NCBI RefSeq assembly: GCF_900104575.1
Contig: NZ_LT629731.1
Span: 1,161,051-1,225,050, forward strand
DNA: 64,000 bases
Direction: 5' to 3'
Origin: Bacillus tuaregi
GTDB lineage: Bacteria > Bacillota > Bacilli > Bacillales > Cytobacillaceae
Shown: positions 36,492 to 46,578 of the stretch, in pieces
Position numbering within the stretch: position 1 is the stretch's first letter
Layout: each line of letters opens with the position of its first letter
Translations under genes and position numbers: made by a program
The notes under the pieces: model-generated
Seen by the model: the letters and a program-made list of their open reading frames with translations, nothing else
What the model was told of the DNA's origin: nothing
The model's database searches: none

Positions 36492-37643
36492 ATGAAGAGC
36501 TTAGAGGAGAGCACAACTTTAGTAGAAAAACTTATTACATATCGAAGAGAATTGCATGAGCATCCTGAACTATCAATGAAGGAATATGAAACAACGAGAC
36601 GAATCCGTAAATGGCTTGAGGAAGCAGGGATTACCATCTTGGATTACGGCTTAGAGGTTGGAGTCGTTGCCGAAATAACAGGGAGCGACACAGGTCCGAC
36701 CATTGCTTTAAGAGCAGATATCGATGCTCTGCCGATTCAAGAGGAAACAGGCTTAGCATTTTCTTCAAAAAACGAAGGGATTATGCATGCCTGTGGTCAT
36801 GATTTTCATACGGCAGCCATGATTGGGGCAGCCATTCTTCTTCAGGAACGGAGAGATGAGTTAAAAGGAAAGGTTCGAATCCTTTTTCAGCCGGCAGAGG
36901 AAATAGCACAAGGGGCTGTTTTAATGGAAAAAGCCGGTGCGTTGAACGAAGTGGCAGCTATTTTTGGGATGCATAACAAGCCGGATCTACCAGTTGGTAC
37001 CATTGGTGTTCGGGAAGGGGCGCTGATGGCAAGTGTGGACCGGTTTGAAATTGAAATTACGGGCTTAGGTGGTCATGCGGGAATCCCAAACAATACCATT
37101 GATCCCATTGTAGTGGCTGGACAGCTGATTTCTGCACTGCAAACCATTGTCAGTCGTAATCTTAGCTCCTTTTATCATGCCGTAATCAGTATAACGCAAG
37201 TGCATGCTGGAAATACGTGGAATGTTATTCCTGAAAAGGCCTTTATGGAAGGGACTGTTCGCACCTTTCAAAATGAAGCACGCCAGTTGATACCAGATCT
37301 AATGAAGCGTACGGTAGAAGGGATTGCCAGTTCAAACGGGGCAAAGGCTGAATTACGTTGGCACTCTTATATGCCGGTTGTCCATAATGCGGGGCGTTTT
37401 AGTAAGGTGGCTGCGGGAACAGCACGTATCCTTGGATATGAAGCAGTGGAGGCTGAGCCAAGCCAGGCCGGAGAGGATTTTGCCTTTTACCAAACGAAGA
37501 TCCCAGGCTTTTTTGTCTGGATGGGTGTTGATGGACCAAAGGAGTGGCATCATCCTGCATTTACCCTAAAGGACGAAGCAATTAAGGTGGCGACGGATTA
37601 TTTTACCAATCTTGCGATAAATGTTTTAAATCAATGGGAATAA
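36492..37643 (+). CDS. M20-family amidohydrolase/peptidase
   Basis: A 383-residue zinc-type deacylase of the hippurate hydrolase/IAA-amino-acid hydrolase group. Metal-binding landmarks: RADIDALPIQEETG, MHACGHDFHTAAMIGA, LFQPAEEIAQGA and FGMHNKPDLPVGT. Dimerisation lid domain at about 180-290. Likely releases an acyl group from an N-acyl amino acid; exact substrate unknown. GAAGGAATG precedes the ATG. Independent of rbs, which ends in a terminator. Confidence 0.88.
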   Translation: MKSLEESTTLVEKLITYRRELHEHPELSMKEYETTRRIRKWLEEAGITILDYGLEVGVVAEITGSDTGPTIALRADIDALPIQEETGLAFSSKNEGIMHACGHDFHTAAMIGAAILLQERRDELKGKVRILFQPAEEIAQGAVLMEKAGALNEVAAIFGMHNKPDLPVGTIGVREGALMASVDRFEIEITGLGGHAGIPNNTIDPIVVAGQLISALQTIVSRNLSSFYHAVISITQVHAGNTWNVIPEKAFMEGTVRTFQNEARQLIPDLMKRTVEGIASSNGAKAELRWHSYMPVVHNAGRFSKVAAGTARILGYEAVEAEPSQAGEDFAFYQTKIPGFFVWMGVDGPKEWHHPAFTLKDEAIKVATDYFTNLAINVLNQWE

Positions 37644-37647
37644 CCTA

Positions 37648-37684
37648 ATAAATAGCGAGCCATAATAGGTTCGCTATTTTTTAC
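37648..37684. terminator. Bidirectional terminator between M20 and GNAT genes
   Basis: AATAGCGAGCC / AGGTTCGCTATT stem with ATAAT loop and TTTTTT tail; A-rich on the other side. Confidence 0.85.
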
Positions 37685-37695
37685 GCTACCTTCAT

Positions 37696-38271
37696 TTACA
37701 ATTGATCAAATAGATTCCCATTTTCCGGTTCTCGGTTAAAGGTAAGCACCTCTTCAACAGGCTGATAGGATTCACCATAAAAATGTTGATCCTTATAGGT
37801 ATGAATCATATCATAGGTTTCTTTCATTGCTTCATAAATCATGTCCTCTGACTCCTTATTAGGAGCCCAATAAAGGATTTCCATTGTGTTCATTTCCTTT
37901 GTTGCCAGTGAGCGCCGTGTATATCCGATGGATTGAGCATGATGAAAGCCCTCTCTTTGGTAAAAACGGAGTCTCTTTTCCGAATCACTGTCTTCATAGT
38001 TGATAGGTTCTACTTCAAGAATAATGGGCTTCCCCTTTTGTTTCAATTTCTCTAAGAGCTTTTGACCAAGCCTTTGTCCACGAGCTTCTTTCGAAACTAA
38101 CAAATAATCAATAAAGATGAAATTATCCAGTTCAGCATACATCAAAATATGGTTCGGACCTTCATCCTTATGATATATTTCTGAACGTTCCTTTAGTAGT
38201 GTTTCCATATGTTCTTTTGATTTCATTTCAACAACAGGAAAATATTGATTCAGCTTTTCATACCAATGCAT
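37696..38271 (-). CDS. GNAT-family N-acetyltransferase
   Basis: A 191-residue acetyltransferase. Acetyl-CoA-binding motif A is VSKEARGQRLGQKLLEKLK (R/Q-x-x-G-x-G/A). Start at the ATG at 38271 (MHWYEKLNQYFP), 9 nt after AAGGAG; the ATG at 38292 precedes that site. The C-terminal ~60 residues extend beyond the minimal GNAT fold. Acceptor unknown. Confidence 0.82.
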   Translation of the reverse strand: MHWYEKLNQYFPVVEMKSKEHMETLLKERSEIYHKDEGPNHILMYAELDNFIFIDYLLVSKEARGQRLGQKLLEKLKQKGKPIILEVEPINYEDSDSEKRLRFYQREGFHHAQSIGYTRRSLATKEMNTMEILYWAPNKESEDMIYEAMKETYDMIHTYKDQHFYGESYQPVEEVLTFNREPENGNLFDQL

Positions 38272-38478
38272 CCAGCACAGCTCCTTAATCATTGAGATGT
38301 CGTAATGGTGGAAGTATTTGTTCTTTCGTTTGAATTTATGCAGCAGAATGGATTTAGTATGGGGGAGAAACTTTTTACAAATTTAACCAAAACTCACGGA
38401 TATTTCTATCAAATTTCTTACTTTTCACACAATTGATTGCTACTATTGTGAATGTGAAAATAATTAGGGGGCGGGAGA

Positions 38479-39132
38479 ATGAAGAAATTTACTTTAATAC
38501 TGCTATCATTATTACTCATCTTTGTTTTTGCGGGCTGTAATGCTGAGGAACAGGAATCAAAAACGGAAGACAAGGGGAAAGAAAGCGCTACGACAGAAAC
38601 GGCAACAACAGAGACAACAGGAACAAATGAAAACGAAGATCAAAAACATAATCATGATCATGAATATAATCCTGAAGAACCTACGGCAGAGGATGTCTGT
38701 CACTTCTGTAATATGAAAATTTATACTGAAGATGAAGAAATGGGTGTGTTTACGGCACAAGCGGTGAAAGAGGATGGTACGCATGTGTATTTTGACGACT
38801 CTGGTTGTTTATTAAACGCACAGAGAAAATTTAACGAAGAATATGTGAAAGAGTGGGTCCGTGATTTTAATACAAACGAGTGGATTGAAGCGGACAGTGC
38901 AGTAGTAGTAAAGGCTGATGTACAAACACCGATGAAATATGGATATGCTTTTTTCAAGGATGAGGAAGGGGCAAAGCCATATCTTGAGAATGCAGCATTA
39001 AATGCCGCTCTTGCAAATTGGGATGAAATCGACCAAGAAGCTGAAACACGTTATCAGAAGAAAATGCAAAAAGAAGCAGAAATGAAAAACGGTTCCATGG
39101 ATAATCAGGAAAGTATGGATATGGAGATGTAA
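38479..39132 (+). CDS. NosL-family lipoprotein (possible copper-binding)
   Basis: A 217-residue lipoprotein (LLLIFVFAGCNAEE, Cys ~20). After an acidic Thr/Glu linker comes a His-rich patch (HNHDHEYN) and then the NosL-type motif CHFCNMKIY, whose Cys/Met residues bind Cu(I) in NosL. Residues ~80-190 fit the NosL domain (VYFDDSGCLLNAQRKF). The Met-rich tail (KNGSMDNQESMDMEM) is a second potential copper site. NosL normally helps load copper into N2O reductase, but no nos gene is in the window, so the role here may be general copper handling. Own terminator follows. Confidence 0.8.
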   Translation: MKKFTLILLSLLLIFVFAGCNAEEQESKTEDKGKESATTETATTETTGTNENEDQKHNHDHEYNPEEPTAEDVCHFCNMKIYTEDEEMGVFTAQAVKEDGTHVYFDDSGCLLNAQRKFNEEYVKEWVRDFNTNEWIEADSAVVVKADVQTPMKYGYAFFKDEEGAKPYLENAALNAALANWDEIDQEAETRYQKKMQKEAEMKNGSMDNQESMDMEM

Positions 39133-39137
39133 TAAAG

Positions 39138-39167
39138 AGAAAGGCTGACTTTTACGTCAGCCTTTGT
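39138..39167. terminator. Terminator between NosL-like and sspH genes
   Basis: AAAGGCTGAC / GTCAGCCTTT stem, TTTTAC loop, then GTTTATT; it overlaps the last codons of the convergent sspH. Confidence 0.75.
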
Positions 39168-39370
39168 TTATTCATGTTCAATCTCATGGTTGGACCTTCT
39201 TCAGATAAACCGTGTAACTCTACAATTTGTGGATGGTCCAGCTCATCTAGAGGAAAAACAGTCGCAGTTTGATTCGAATGTATTTCTTTTAGATAAACCG
39301 GAATCCCTCTGAAGCTTACATTGACCATTTCAGTTGAATTAATAATTTCCATTGCTCGTTGAATATCCAT
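39152..39370 (-). CDS. sspH: Small acid-soluble spore protein, H type
   Basis: A 72-residue SspH-family protein: MDIQRAMEIINSTEMVNVSFRGIPVYL matches the conserved N-terminal half. Such minor SASPs accumulate in the forespore core late in sporulation, usually under SigF/SigG. AAGGAGAATT stands before the ATG. Direct evidence for an endospore-former. Confidence 0.88.
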   Translation of the reverse strand: MDIQRAMEIINSTEMVNVSFRGIPVYLKEIHSNQTATVFPLDELDHPQIVELHGLSEEGPTMRLNMNKQRLT

Positions 39371-39439
39371 TTAGAATTCTCCTTAAAAGTATTCAACGTA
39401 TTTTTTGCATTGCCAATGACAAATATTCTTGTAACCTCA

Positions 39440-40348
39440 TTAAATTGAACGTGATTCGAACAGGTCAGGCCATTTATCTTTTAAGGCTAAGATAAATGCT
39501 TTTACATTCGTTTTTTCTTCCATAATGGGGGAAGAAACATAGGATAGCCTTCTAGAAAGGGGATGATTCTGGAGTGGTATAATGGAAAGCTGTTTATGTA
39601 AGACATCTCTTTTTATGACACTATGTGATAAAAGGGAAAGCCCCATTCCATGAATAAGCATTTCTTTAATACCTTGATTACTACTAATCGACAGTAGTGA
39701 TTTCACCTTTAATCCATTTGTACGAACAACATGGTTGAAAAATTCACGTGTCCCCGAACCGACCTCTCTAACCACCCATTCTCGATTTTGCAAATCTGTC
39801 ATCGATACTTCCTGTTTATATGTGAGTTCATGATTATTAGAGGCAACAATAAATAGCTCATCCTGCATAAATGGGTGGACAGTAAGCTCCTTTTCATTGG
39901 TGTGACCTTCAATTAAACCAATATCCACTTGTAATAATCGGACGGATTGAACAATCTCCTCTGTATTTCCTATCGTAACCTGTAATTCAAGCTCAGGATA
40001 TTTTTTTTGTAGTTCAAACAATAGGGAAGGCAGGATGTATTCTCCAATCGTAAAGCTGGCCCCTATCTTTAATTCCCCTTGTATCGAATTTTGATGTTCT
40101 AGAATATCTTGTTTTGTCTTTTCATAAATGGTAATCATTTGCTTGGCTCGATCATATAGCAGCTCCCCAGTAGGGGTAATTTGAATGATTTTAGGTGAGC
40201 GGAGAAATAATTTCGTTTGAAATTCTTTTTCTAAATTTTTTATATGTAAGCTGACACTCGGCTGTGACATTCTTAATATTTCAGCTGTTTTCGTAAAATT
40301 TTTCACTTCAACAAGAGTAACGAATGTTTTTAACTCATCATAGTACAA
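39440..40348 (-). CDS. cysL: LysR-family regulator CysL
   Basis: A 302-residue LysR-type regulator: winged helix at the N-terminus (LVEVKNFTKTAEILRMSQPSVSLHIKNLEKEF) and a co-inducer domain. It is divergent from cysJI, as CysL is in B. subtilis, where it activates cysJI and represses itself. Start is TTG at 40348, 7 nt after AGGTGG; no in-frame ATG lies near. The divergent region carries two CTTATAG copies 21 bp apart (40437, 40458) that could belong to its binding site. Confidence 0.88.
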   Translation of the reverse strand: MYYDELKTFVTLVEVKNFTKTAEILRMSQPSVSLHIKNLEKEFQTKLFLRSPKIIQITPTGELLYDRAKQMITIYEKTKQDILEHQNSIQGELKIGASFTIGEYILPSLLFELQKKYPELELQVTIGNTEEIVQSVRLLQVDIGLIEGHTNEKELTVHPFMQDELFIVASNNHELTYKQEVSMTDLQNREWVVREVGSGTREFFNHVVRTNGLKVKSLLSISSNQGIKEMLIHGMGLSLLSHSVIKRDVLHKQLSIIPLQNHPLSRRLSYVSSPIMEEKTNVKAFILALKDKWPDLFESRSI

Positions 40349-40630
40349 AAGGATTCCACCTTTTCATTATTAGAATTTTTAATAGATATGATAATTAATA
40401 TTTATTTTACTAATTTTCAATCTTTTGGTAAAGTTCCTTATAGACAAATATATATAGCTTATAGCTAATTTAAAAATCATTTTTATTCATTAAAAACCTA
40501 CTTGATTTATAGGAATAATGGATATAAGATGGTTATAAGTAATATGAATCGTATTTGAAAATAACCGTTAAGTACAACAAATGAAATAAATGGGAAATGT
40601 ACGATTAATTAATTAGTGAGGTGGATTTCG

Positions 40631-42469
40631 TTGCAACTTCAGGTATTGAACAGTCCGTTTAATCAGGAGCAGGCAGAGCTCCTTAATCGTTTACTGCCAA
40701 GCTTGACAGAGTCACAAAAAGTTTGGTTGAGCGGTTTCCTAGCAGCTTCCCAGGCGCAAAACCATTCAGGTTCACAGGCTGCTGCTGCACTTGAAACATT
40801 AGAAGCACCAGTGTCTCAGTCTAATGCAGCAAATGTTGGGAAGACCATTACGAAAGAAGTAACTATCCTTTTCGGTTCCCAATCCGGAAATGCGAAGGGC
40901 TTAGCAGAAAAAGCGAAAAAAGCACTTGATGCGCAGGACTATAAAGTAACACTTTCTTCGATGAGTGATTTTAAACCGAATCAATTAAAAAAACTGGATA
41001 ATCTACTGATTATTGTAAGTACACATGGTGAAGGGGAGCCGCCTGATAATGCAATATCCTTCCATGAATTTCTGCACGGAAAACGTGCTCCAAAGCTTGA
41101 TGGACTCACATTTTCTGTATTGGCACTTGGAGACAGTTCGTATGAGTTCTTCTGTGAAACAGGTAAGCAATTTGATCAGCGTTTGGAAGAGCTTGGCGGG
41201 ACCCGACTATATCCGCGCTTTGATTGTGATGTGGATTATGATGAGCCTGCAGCAGAGTGGCTCGAAGGGGTCCTTAACAGCTTAAATGACGCACAAGGCG
41301 GAAGTACAGCACCTGCTACATCAACGGGAGCCTCTCTAGCAATAGATTCAGAGTATACGAGAACAAATCCTTTCAAGGCAGAAATACTTGAAAATATTAA
41401 TCTAAATGGACGAGGCTCTAATAAAGAGACACGTCATCTTGAGATATCCTTAGAAGGTTCTGGGCTCATATACGAACCAGGAGATACTTTAGGGATCTAT
41501 CCTGAAAATGATCCAGAATTGGTTGACACACTGCTTCAGGAGCTTAAGTGGAATCCAGATGAAAAGGTAACGGTTAATAAGCAGGGAGAAGCTTGTACTT
41601 TAAAGGATGCCTTTATTTCGTATTTTGAACTGACTGTATTAACAAAGCCTCTGCTTGAAAAGGCTTTAGAGCTTACAAAAAATGAGCAGCTACGTGAATT
41701 GCTGGCAGCTGGAGATGTAAAAGAATACTTAAATGGGCGAGACCTGCTTGATTTAGTTCGCGATTTTGGTCCATGGAATGTATCTCCACAAGAGTTTGTT
41801 TCTCTTCTAAGAAAAATTCCTGCTCGTTTATATTCGATTGCGAGTAGCTATGATGCAAACCCGGAAGAGGTTCATTTAACAATCGGGGCTGTTCGTTATG
41901 AATCACATGGACGTGAACGTAAGGGTGTATGCTCGACATTGTGTGCCGAGCGCTTAGAACCAGGTGATACACTTCCAATTTATATTCAAAAGAATGATAA
42001 TTTTAAGCTGCCGCAGGATCCTGAGACACCTATTATCATGGTCGGCCCGGGTACAGGTGTTGCGCCATTCCGTTCCTTTATGCAGGAGCGAGAAGAAATC
42101 GGTGCAGAAGGAAAGTCGTGGATGTTCTTCGGAGACCAGCATTTTGTGACAGACTTCCTTTATCAAACAGAATGGCAAAAGTGGCTTAAAGATGGCGTGT
42201 TAACCAAAATGGATGTTGCTTTTTCGCGTGACACAGCTGAAAAGGTATATGTCCAGCACCGTATGCTTGAGCACGGTAAAGAATTATTTGCATGGCTTGA
42301 GGAAGGGGCTTACTTCTATATTTGCGGTGATGAGAAAAACATGGCGAAAGACGTCCATCATACATTGATTGAGATTATTGAAAAAGAAGGCAATAAGAGC
42401 CGTGAAGAAGCAGAAGCTTATTTGGCTGATATGCAGCAGAAAAAACGCTACCAACGTGATGTATATTGA
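40631..42469 (+). CDS. cysJ: Sulfite reductase (NADPH) flavoprotein alpha subunit
   Basis: A 612-residue diflavin reductase that passes electrons from NADPH through FAD and FMN to CysI. Flavodoxin-like FMN domain (~65-205; LFGSQSGNAKGLAEKAKK, STHGEGEPPDNA), FAD domain with RLYSIASSY and GVCSTL, NADPH domain with MVGPGTGVAPFRSFMQ and the C-terminal QKKRYQRDVY. Start taken as TTG at 40631 (MQLQVLNSPFNQEQAELLNRL): GTGAGGTGG is 6 nt upstream and B. subtilis CysJ begins the same way; a GTG at 40616 sits inside the ribosome site. Confidence 0.95.
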   Translation: MQLQVLNSPFNQEQAELLNRLLPSLTESQKVWLSGFLAASQAQNHSGSQAAAALETLEAPVSQSNAANVGKTITKEVTILFGSQSGNAKGLAEKAKKALDAQDYKVTLSSMSDFKPNQLKKLDNLLIIVSTHGEGEPPDNAISFHEFLHGKRAPKLDGLTFSVLALGDSSYEFFCETGKQFDQRLEELGGTRLYPRFDCDVDYDEPAAEWLEGVLNSLNDAQGGSTAPATSTGASLAIDSEYTRTNPFKAEILENINLNGRGSNKETRHLEISLEGSGLIYEPGDTLGIYPENDPELVDTLLQELKWNPDEKVTVNKQGEACTLKDAFISYFELTVLTKPLLEKALELTKNEQLRELLAAGDVKEYLNGRDLLDLVRDFGPWNVSPQEFVSLLRKIPARLYSIASSYDANPEEVHLTIGAVRYESHGRERKGVCSTLCAERLEPGDTLPIYIQKNDNFKLPQDPETPIIMVGPGTGVAPFRSFMQEREEIGAEGKSWMFFGDQHFVTDFLYQTEWQKWLKDGVLTKMDVAFSRDTAEKVYVQHRMLEHGKELFAWLEEGAYFYICGDEKNMAKDVHHTLIEIIEKEGNKSREEAEAYLADMQQKKRYQRDVY

Positions 42470-42495
42470 TTTTGGAGTGAGAGGAGTTTTTCAAC

Positions 42496-44211
42496 ATGGT
42501 AAAAACCATTTTAACAGCACCGGAAGGACCACCTAGTGATGTTGAAGAGATAAAAATAAAAAGTGATTATTTGCGCGGTACACTGAAGGAAGTGATGCTC
42601 GACCGTCTAAGTGCCGGCATCCCTGACGACGACAATCGCTTGATGAAGCACCACGGCAGCTATTTGCAGGATGACCGTGATCTGCGAAATGAGCGTCAAA
42701 AACAAAAGCTAGAGCCTGCGTATCAATTCATGCTGCGTGTCCGCTTACCAGGAGGAGTCGCAACATCGGAGCAGTGGCTTATCATGGATGAGCTGGCCGA
42801 TAAGTATGCAAACGGAACGTTAAAGCTGACAACGAGAATGACCTTCCAATTGCATGGGATATTAAAATGGAATATGAAGAGTACGATTCAGGGAATTAAT
42901 GCTGCCCTTATGGATACGATTGCAGCATGCGGAGATGTAAACCGTAACGTGATGTGTGCAGCCAATCCATATCAATCTGAGCATCATAGAGAAGTGTATG
43001 AATGGTCAAAACAACTGAGCGATTATTTATTACCTCGTACTAGAGCTTACTATGAAGTATGGCTTGATGAAGAAAAAGTGGCTGGAACTCCTGATACAGA
43101 GGTTGAACCAATGTATGGCCCAACCTATCTGCCGCGTAAATTTAAAATTGGGATTGCGGTTCCACCAACAAATGATATAGATGTCTTTTCTCAGGATTTA
43201 GGTCTGATTGCTATTATTGAAGATAACAAGCTTGTTGGATTTAATGTAGCAATCGGTGGAGGTATGGGAATGACACATGGGGATAAAGCGACTTATCCTC
43301 AGCTTGCTAAGGTTATTGGTTTCGTTACACCGGATAAAATTCAAGATGTAGCGGAAAAAGTGATTACGATACAACGTGATTATGGTAATCGTTCCGTTCG
43401 AAAAAATGCCCGTTTTAAATATACGGTTGACCGTCTGGGACTAGAAAATGTGAAGGCTGAATTGGAAAGCCGACTTGGCTGGAGCTTAGAGGAAGCTAGA
43501 CCATTCCAATTTGATCATAATGGCGATCGTTATGGATGGGTAAAGGGTGTTGGCGGTAAATGGAACCTAACATTATTTATCCAAGGTGGACGTGTGGCAG
43601 ATTATGATGAATATCAATTAAAGACAGGCTTGCGGGAAATTGCAAAAATTCATACAGGTGATTTTCATTTAACCGGAAATCAAAATGTTATTATTGCGAA
43701 TGTACCAAGCCAAAAGAAGAAAAAAATTAACGAGCTAGTTGAGAAATATGGTTTGACAGACGGCAAGCATTATTCAGCACTGCGCCGTAGCTCGATTGCC
43801 TGCGTAGCCCTACCAACCTGCGGTTTGGCGATGGCAGAGGCAGAGCGTTATTTACCAACGCTTCTTGATAAAATCGAAGAAATTATCGATGAGAGTGGAC
43901 TGCAGGATAAAGAAATTAATATCCGTATGACAGGTTGTCCAAATGGATGTGCCCGTCCAGCTCTTGGTGAAATTGCCTTTATCGGAAAAGCGGTTGGAAA
44001 ATATAATATGTATTTGGGTGCTGCACATGATGGCAGTCGTTTAAGTAAAATGTACCGTGAGAATATCGGTGAAGAAGAGATACTTAGCGAGCTTCGTCAA
44101 CTGCTTCCTCGTTATGCGAAGGAACGGTTGGATGGCGAGCACTTCGGTGATTTTGTTATTCGTGCTGGAATCATTAACGCAACAACAGACGGAACTAATT
44201 TCCATGATTAA
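42496..44211 (+). CDS. cysI: Sulfite reductase hemoprotein beta subunit
   Basis: A 571-residue siroheme/[4Fe-4S] enzyme reducing sulfite to sulfide by six electrons. Cluster cysteines: [16 protein letters not shown] (C-x5-C) and [17 protein letters not shown] (C-x3-C). Siroheme/sulfite arginines and lysines are in [11 protein letters not shown] and [14 protein letters not shown]. 26 bp behind cysJ with GGAGTGAGAGGAG between. Sulfide produced would feed the cysteine synthase encoded at 18.7 kb. Confidence 0.96.
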   Translation: MVKTILTAPEGPPSDVEEIKIKSDYLRGTLKEVMLDRLSAGIPDDDNRLMKHHGSYLQDDRDLRNERQKQKLEPAYQFMLRVRLPGGVATSEQWLIMDELADKYANGTLKLTTRMTFQLHGILKWNMKSTIQGINAALMDTIAACGDVNRNVMCAANPYQSEHHREVYEWSKQLSDYLLPRTRAYYEVWLDEEKVAGTPDTEVEPMYGPTYLPRKFKIGIAVPPTNDIDVFSQDLGLIAIIEDNKLVGFNVAIGGGMGMTHGDKATYPQLAKVIGFVTPDKIQDVAEKVITIQRDYGNRSVRKNARFKYTVDRLGLENVKAELESRLGWSLEEARPFQFDHNGDRYGWVKGVGGKWNLTLFIQGGRVADYDEYQLKTGLREIAKIHTGDFHLTGNQNVIIANVPSQKKKKINELVEKYGLTDGKHYSALRRSSIACVALPTCGLAMAEAERYLPTLLDKIEEIIDESGLQDKEINIRMTGCPNGCARPALGEIAFIGKAVGKYNMYLGAAHDGSRLSKMYRENIGEEEILSELRQLLPRYAKERLDGEHFGDFVIRAGIINATTDGTNFHD

Positions 44212-44229
44212 TAGAAAAATCTTGCTGTG

Positions 44230-44258
44230 AGACGGGTATTTCCGTCTCTTTTTTTGTT
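44230..44258 (+). terminator. Terminator of cysJI
   Basis: GAGACGG / CCGTCTC stem, GTATTT loop, seven T. The following ~200 bp (to 44456) is AT-rich; it holds TACTATTC/GAATAGTA arms but no gene I can support. Confidence 0.88.
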
Positions 44259-44456
44259 TACCATTAATTAGAAAAAATTAACTTGGACAAGCTAAATAAA
44301 TCACCATATACTTCGGAATCTCATAATTTGAAGGTAGAAGAATGAGGTACTACTATTCGTTCCGGCTTCAATCGGTGTATGATGGCTACTTAGAATAGTA
44401 AGGGTAGAAAAGAAGGTGGTGGGCTATTTTTTAGAAAATAAACTTACTAATCTTAG

Positions 44457-44486
44457 TTGACATGTCAGAATAATATAAATTAAAAT
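44457..44486 (+). promoter_or_regulatory. Putative promoter of the TauE/SafE-type gene
   Basis: TTGACA (44457-44462), 18-nt spacer, TAAAAT (44481-44486); leader of ~95 nt with CGGT/ACCG pairing around 44526-44535. Confidence 0.55.
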
Positions 44487-44585
44487 ATTAATATGAAAAT
44501 ATAAAATACCCGCACTTAAGCTGATCGGTCAACCGAAGGTCCTCTATTTATAAGGGTATGAAGGGAAAAATAGGAGGATTTGACA

Positions 44586-45494
44586 ATGAAAAAGTTAATT
44601 GTGTTTGCCTTTATTGGCTTTTTAGCCCAGTTGATCGACGGTGCTTTAGGAATGGCATATGGCGTAACATCGTCATCTTTATTATTAGCCTTTAGTATTG
44701 CACCTGCTGTAGCATCAGCTTCAGTTCATTTATCAGAAGTAGTAACAACGGCTGCTTCAGGAGTGTCCCATATAAAGTTTGGAAATGTGGATAAAGCAAT
44801 GGTCTTCAAACTTATTATTCCTGGATCAATCGGAGCCTTTTTAGGAGCAACGTTTTTAAGTAACATTCCTGGAGATATAGCGAAGCCTTATGTTTCTATT
44901 TTTCTCTTGTTACTGGGAATTTATGTTTTGTTTCGATTTCTTATCCAATACCGTCCACCAGCTGAGAATAGTTCATCATCACTAACAAGAAAGCAGGCCA
45001 TTCCACTTGGTTTTATTGCCGGCTTCATGGACGCAACCGGAGGTGGAGGCTGGGGTCCGATTGCCACACCGGTCCTTTTAAGTAAAAATGGCATGAGTGC
45101 AAGAAAGGTCGTTGGTACAGTGGATACAAGTGAATTTGCGATTGCTGTATCTGCTTCCCTTGGCTTCTTTATTTCCTTAGGCTGGTCTCAGGTAAATTGG
45201 TTGTGGGTAACGGCGTTAATTATTGGAGGGGTCATTGCAGCTCCTATTGCAGCCTGGTTAGTTCAGAAGGTTCACCCACAATTAATGGGTGTGTTGGTTG
45301 GTGGGTTTATTATTTTTGTCAACTCTAGAACTCTGCTTACAACATGGGTTGAAAATGCATCCTTGTATCCTTATATCTATACCATCATTTTTGTAGGTTG
45401 GGTAGCTGCTATTCTGGCTACGATTACGAAGCTTTCAAAAAGAAAAGCTTCGATACTAGTCAATCAGAAAAGAACAGGTAATATTGCCGACTAA
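44586..45494 (+). CDS. TSUP-family (TauE/SafE) membrane transporter, possible sulfite exporter
   Basis: A 302-residue, ~8-TM protein of the sulfite exporter TauE/SafE family: GFLAQLIDGALGMAYGVTSSSLL and, in the second half, GFIAGFMDATGGGGWGPIATPVLL are the two characteristic repeats. ATG at 44586 is 8 nt after AGGAGG; a TTG at 44580 is less well placed. Lying right after cysJI, it may export sulfite or another sulfur or organo-anion and prevent sulfite toxicity; this role is inferred from position. Confidence 0.88.
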   Translation: MKKLIVFAFIGFLAQLIDGALGMAYGVTSSSLLLAFSIAPAVASASVHLSEVVTTAASGVSHIKFGNVDKAMVFKLIIPGSIGAFLGATFLSNIPGDIAKPYVSIFLLLLGIYVLFRFLIQYRPPAENSSSSLTRKQAIPLGFIAGFMDATGGGGWGPIATPVLLSKNGMSARKVVGTVDTSEFAIAVSASLGFFISLGWSQVNWLWVTALIIGGVIAAPIAAWLVQKVHPQLMGVLVGGFIIFVNSRTLLTTWVENASLYPYIYTIIFVGWVAAILATITKLSKRKASILVNQKRTGNIAD

Positions 45495-45498
45495 GCTA

Positions 45499-45532
45499 AG
45501 AAGCACGATTCTTTAGATAAAGAATCGTGCTT
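45499..45532. terminator. Bidirectional terminator between TSUP and tctC genes
   Basis: AAGCACGATTCTTTA and its complement form a 14-15-bp stem with a 2-3-nt loop, flanked by T/A-rich tails. Confidence 0.88.
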
Positions 45533-45538
45533 TACTTT

Positions 45539-46549
45539 TTATTTGCGAATGCCTGTTTCCTCGGCTAATTCTTTAAAAGTATCTGTTTCCTTCTGTACAT
45601 CAGCGGTGAAGTCAGCAGAGTTTAAATAACCGGGTTCTAGCTTTACTTTTTCCAGCTGCTTTAAAAATTCCTCGTCATTTTCCATTTTCTCAATCGCCTC
45701 ATCCCACTTTTTCACAATCTCAGTAGGTGTTCCAGGCGCAAAAGAAAGACCGGTCCACCATTTTACGGTTAATCCATCAAAGCCCTGCTCATCTGTTGTT
45801 AGAACATCTGGGTAGAGTGGGTTTCTTTCTGGTGATTGAATAGCAAGTATTTTGAGTTTTCCTGAGTCCACAAGTGGTGCAAACTCTCCAACTGTGTGTA
45901 CACCTAATACGACATGACCGCCGGCAACCTTTGCAGCAGAGTCAGAGGCTCCTTCAGAGGATACCATTTTAGTAGTGTGATAATCGACACCGATAGAATC
46001 AAGCCACTGGGCAACAGCAAAGGCAGAAATACCAGCAGGACCAACACTTGCCCATGTTAGTTTTTCAGGATTTGTCTTTACCCACTCAGAAAACTCCTCA
46101 AAGTTATTCCACTCGGCATCTGCTTTTACTGCATAAGCCATGGAACCTGTAGCGATACGGGAAATGAACTGATTATCATCAATGGTTAAGGTAGGCTTTG
46201 CTGTCCCTGCTTCATGCAGGGTGGTAGAAGAATTGTTATTAACAAGCACGGTGTAGCCATCTGGCTTTGATTCCTTTAACGCATACTGCGCACCTATGAT
46301 TCCACCGCCGCCGGTTTTATTTGTTACAACAATCGGCTGTCCCCACTCCTTACTTAAATAATCTGCTACCGTACGTGCTGCTAAATCAACACCTCCGCCA
46401 GCGGCAAATGGAACAACAAGTTCAATCTGCCTTGTTGGATAATTTAGCGCTTTGGTGTCTTGATCTTGATCGGATTGGGATGAACACCCGGCAATAATCA
46501 GACCTGCCATAAGTAAAAAAGTGAAAAATACAGATAACTTTTGCTTCAT
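45539..46549 (-). CDS. tctC: Tripartite tricarboxylate transporter, substrate-binding lipoprotein TctC
   Basis: A 336-residue TctC/Bug-family binding protein with a lipoprotein signal (FLLMAGLIIAGCSSQ, Cys ~22). VPFAAGGGVDLAARTVADYL and NKTGGGGIIGAQYAL are the conserved ligand-binding loops for carboxylates. It captures a citrate-like or other carboxylate for TctA/TctB. Last gene of tctB-tctA-tctC, 29 bp after tctA. Confidence 0.92.
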   Translation of the reverse strand: MKQKLSVFFTFLLMAGLIIAGCSSQSDQDQDTKALNYPTRQIELVVPFAAGGGVDLAARTVADYLSKEWGQPIVVTNKTGGGGIIGAQYALKESKPDGYTVLVNNNSSTTLHEAGTAKPTLTIDDNQFISRIATGSMAYAVKADAEWNNFEEFSEWVKTNPEKLTWASVGPAGISAFAVAQWLDSIGVDYHTTKMVSSEGASDSAAKVAGGHVVLGVHTVGEFAPLVDSGKLKILAIQSPERNPLYPDVLTTDEQGFDGLTVKWWTGLSFAPGTPTEIVKKWDEAIEKMENDEEFLKQLEKVKLEPGYLNSADFTADVQKETDTFKELAEETGIRK

Positions 46550-46578
46550 TATAGAACCCTCCAGTGATGTTAAGTTAA

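Noticed and set aside
44342-44398. 18-codon ORF rich in Tyr upstream of the TauE/SafE gene, considered as a leader peptide
   Set aside because: It lies before the best promoter, with a poor ribosome site and no attenuator after it.
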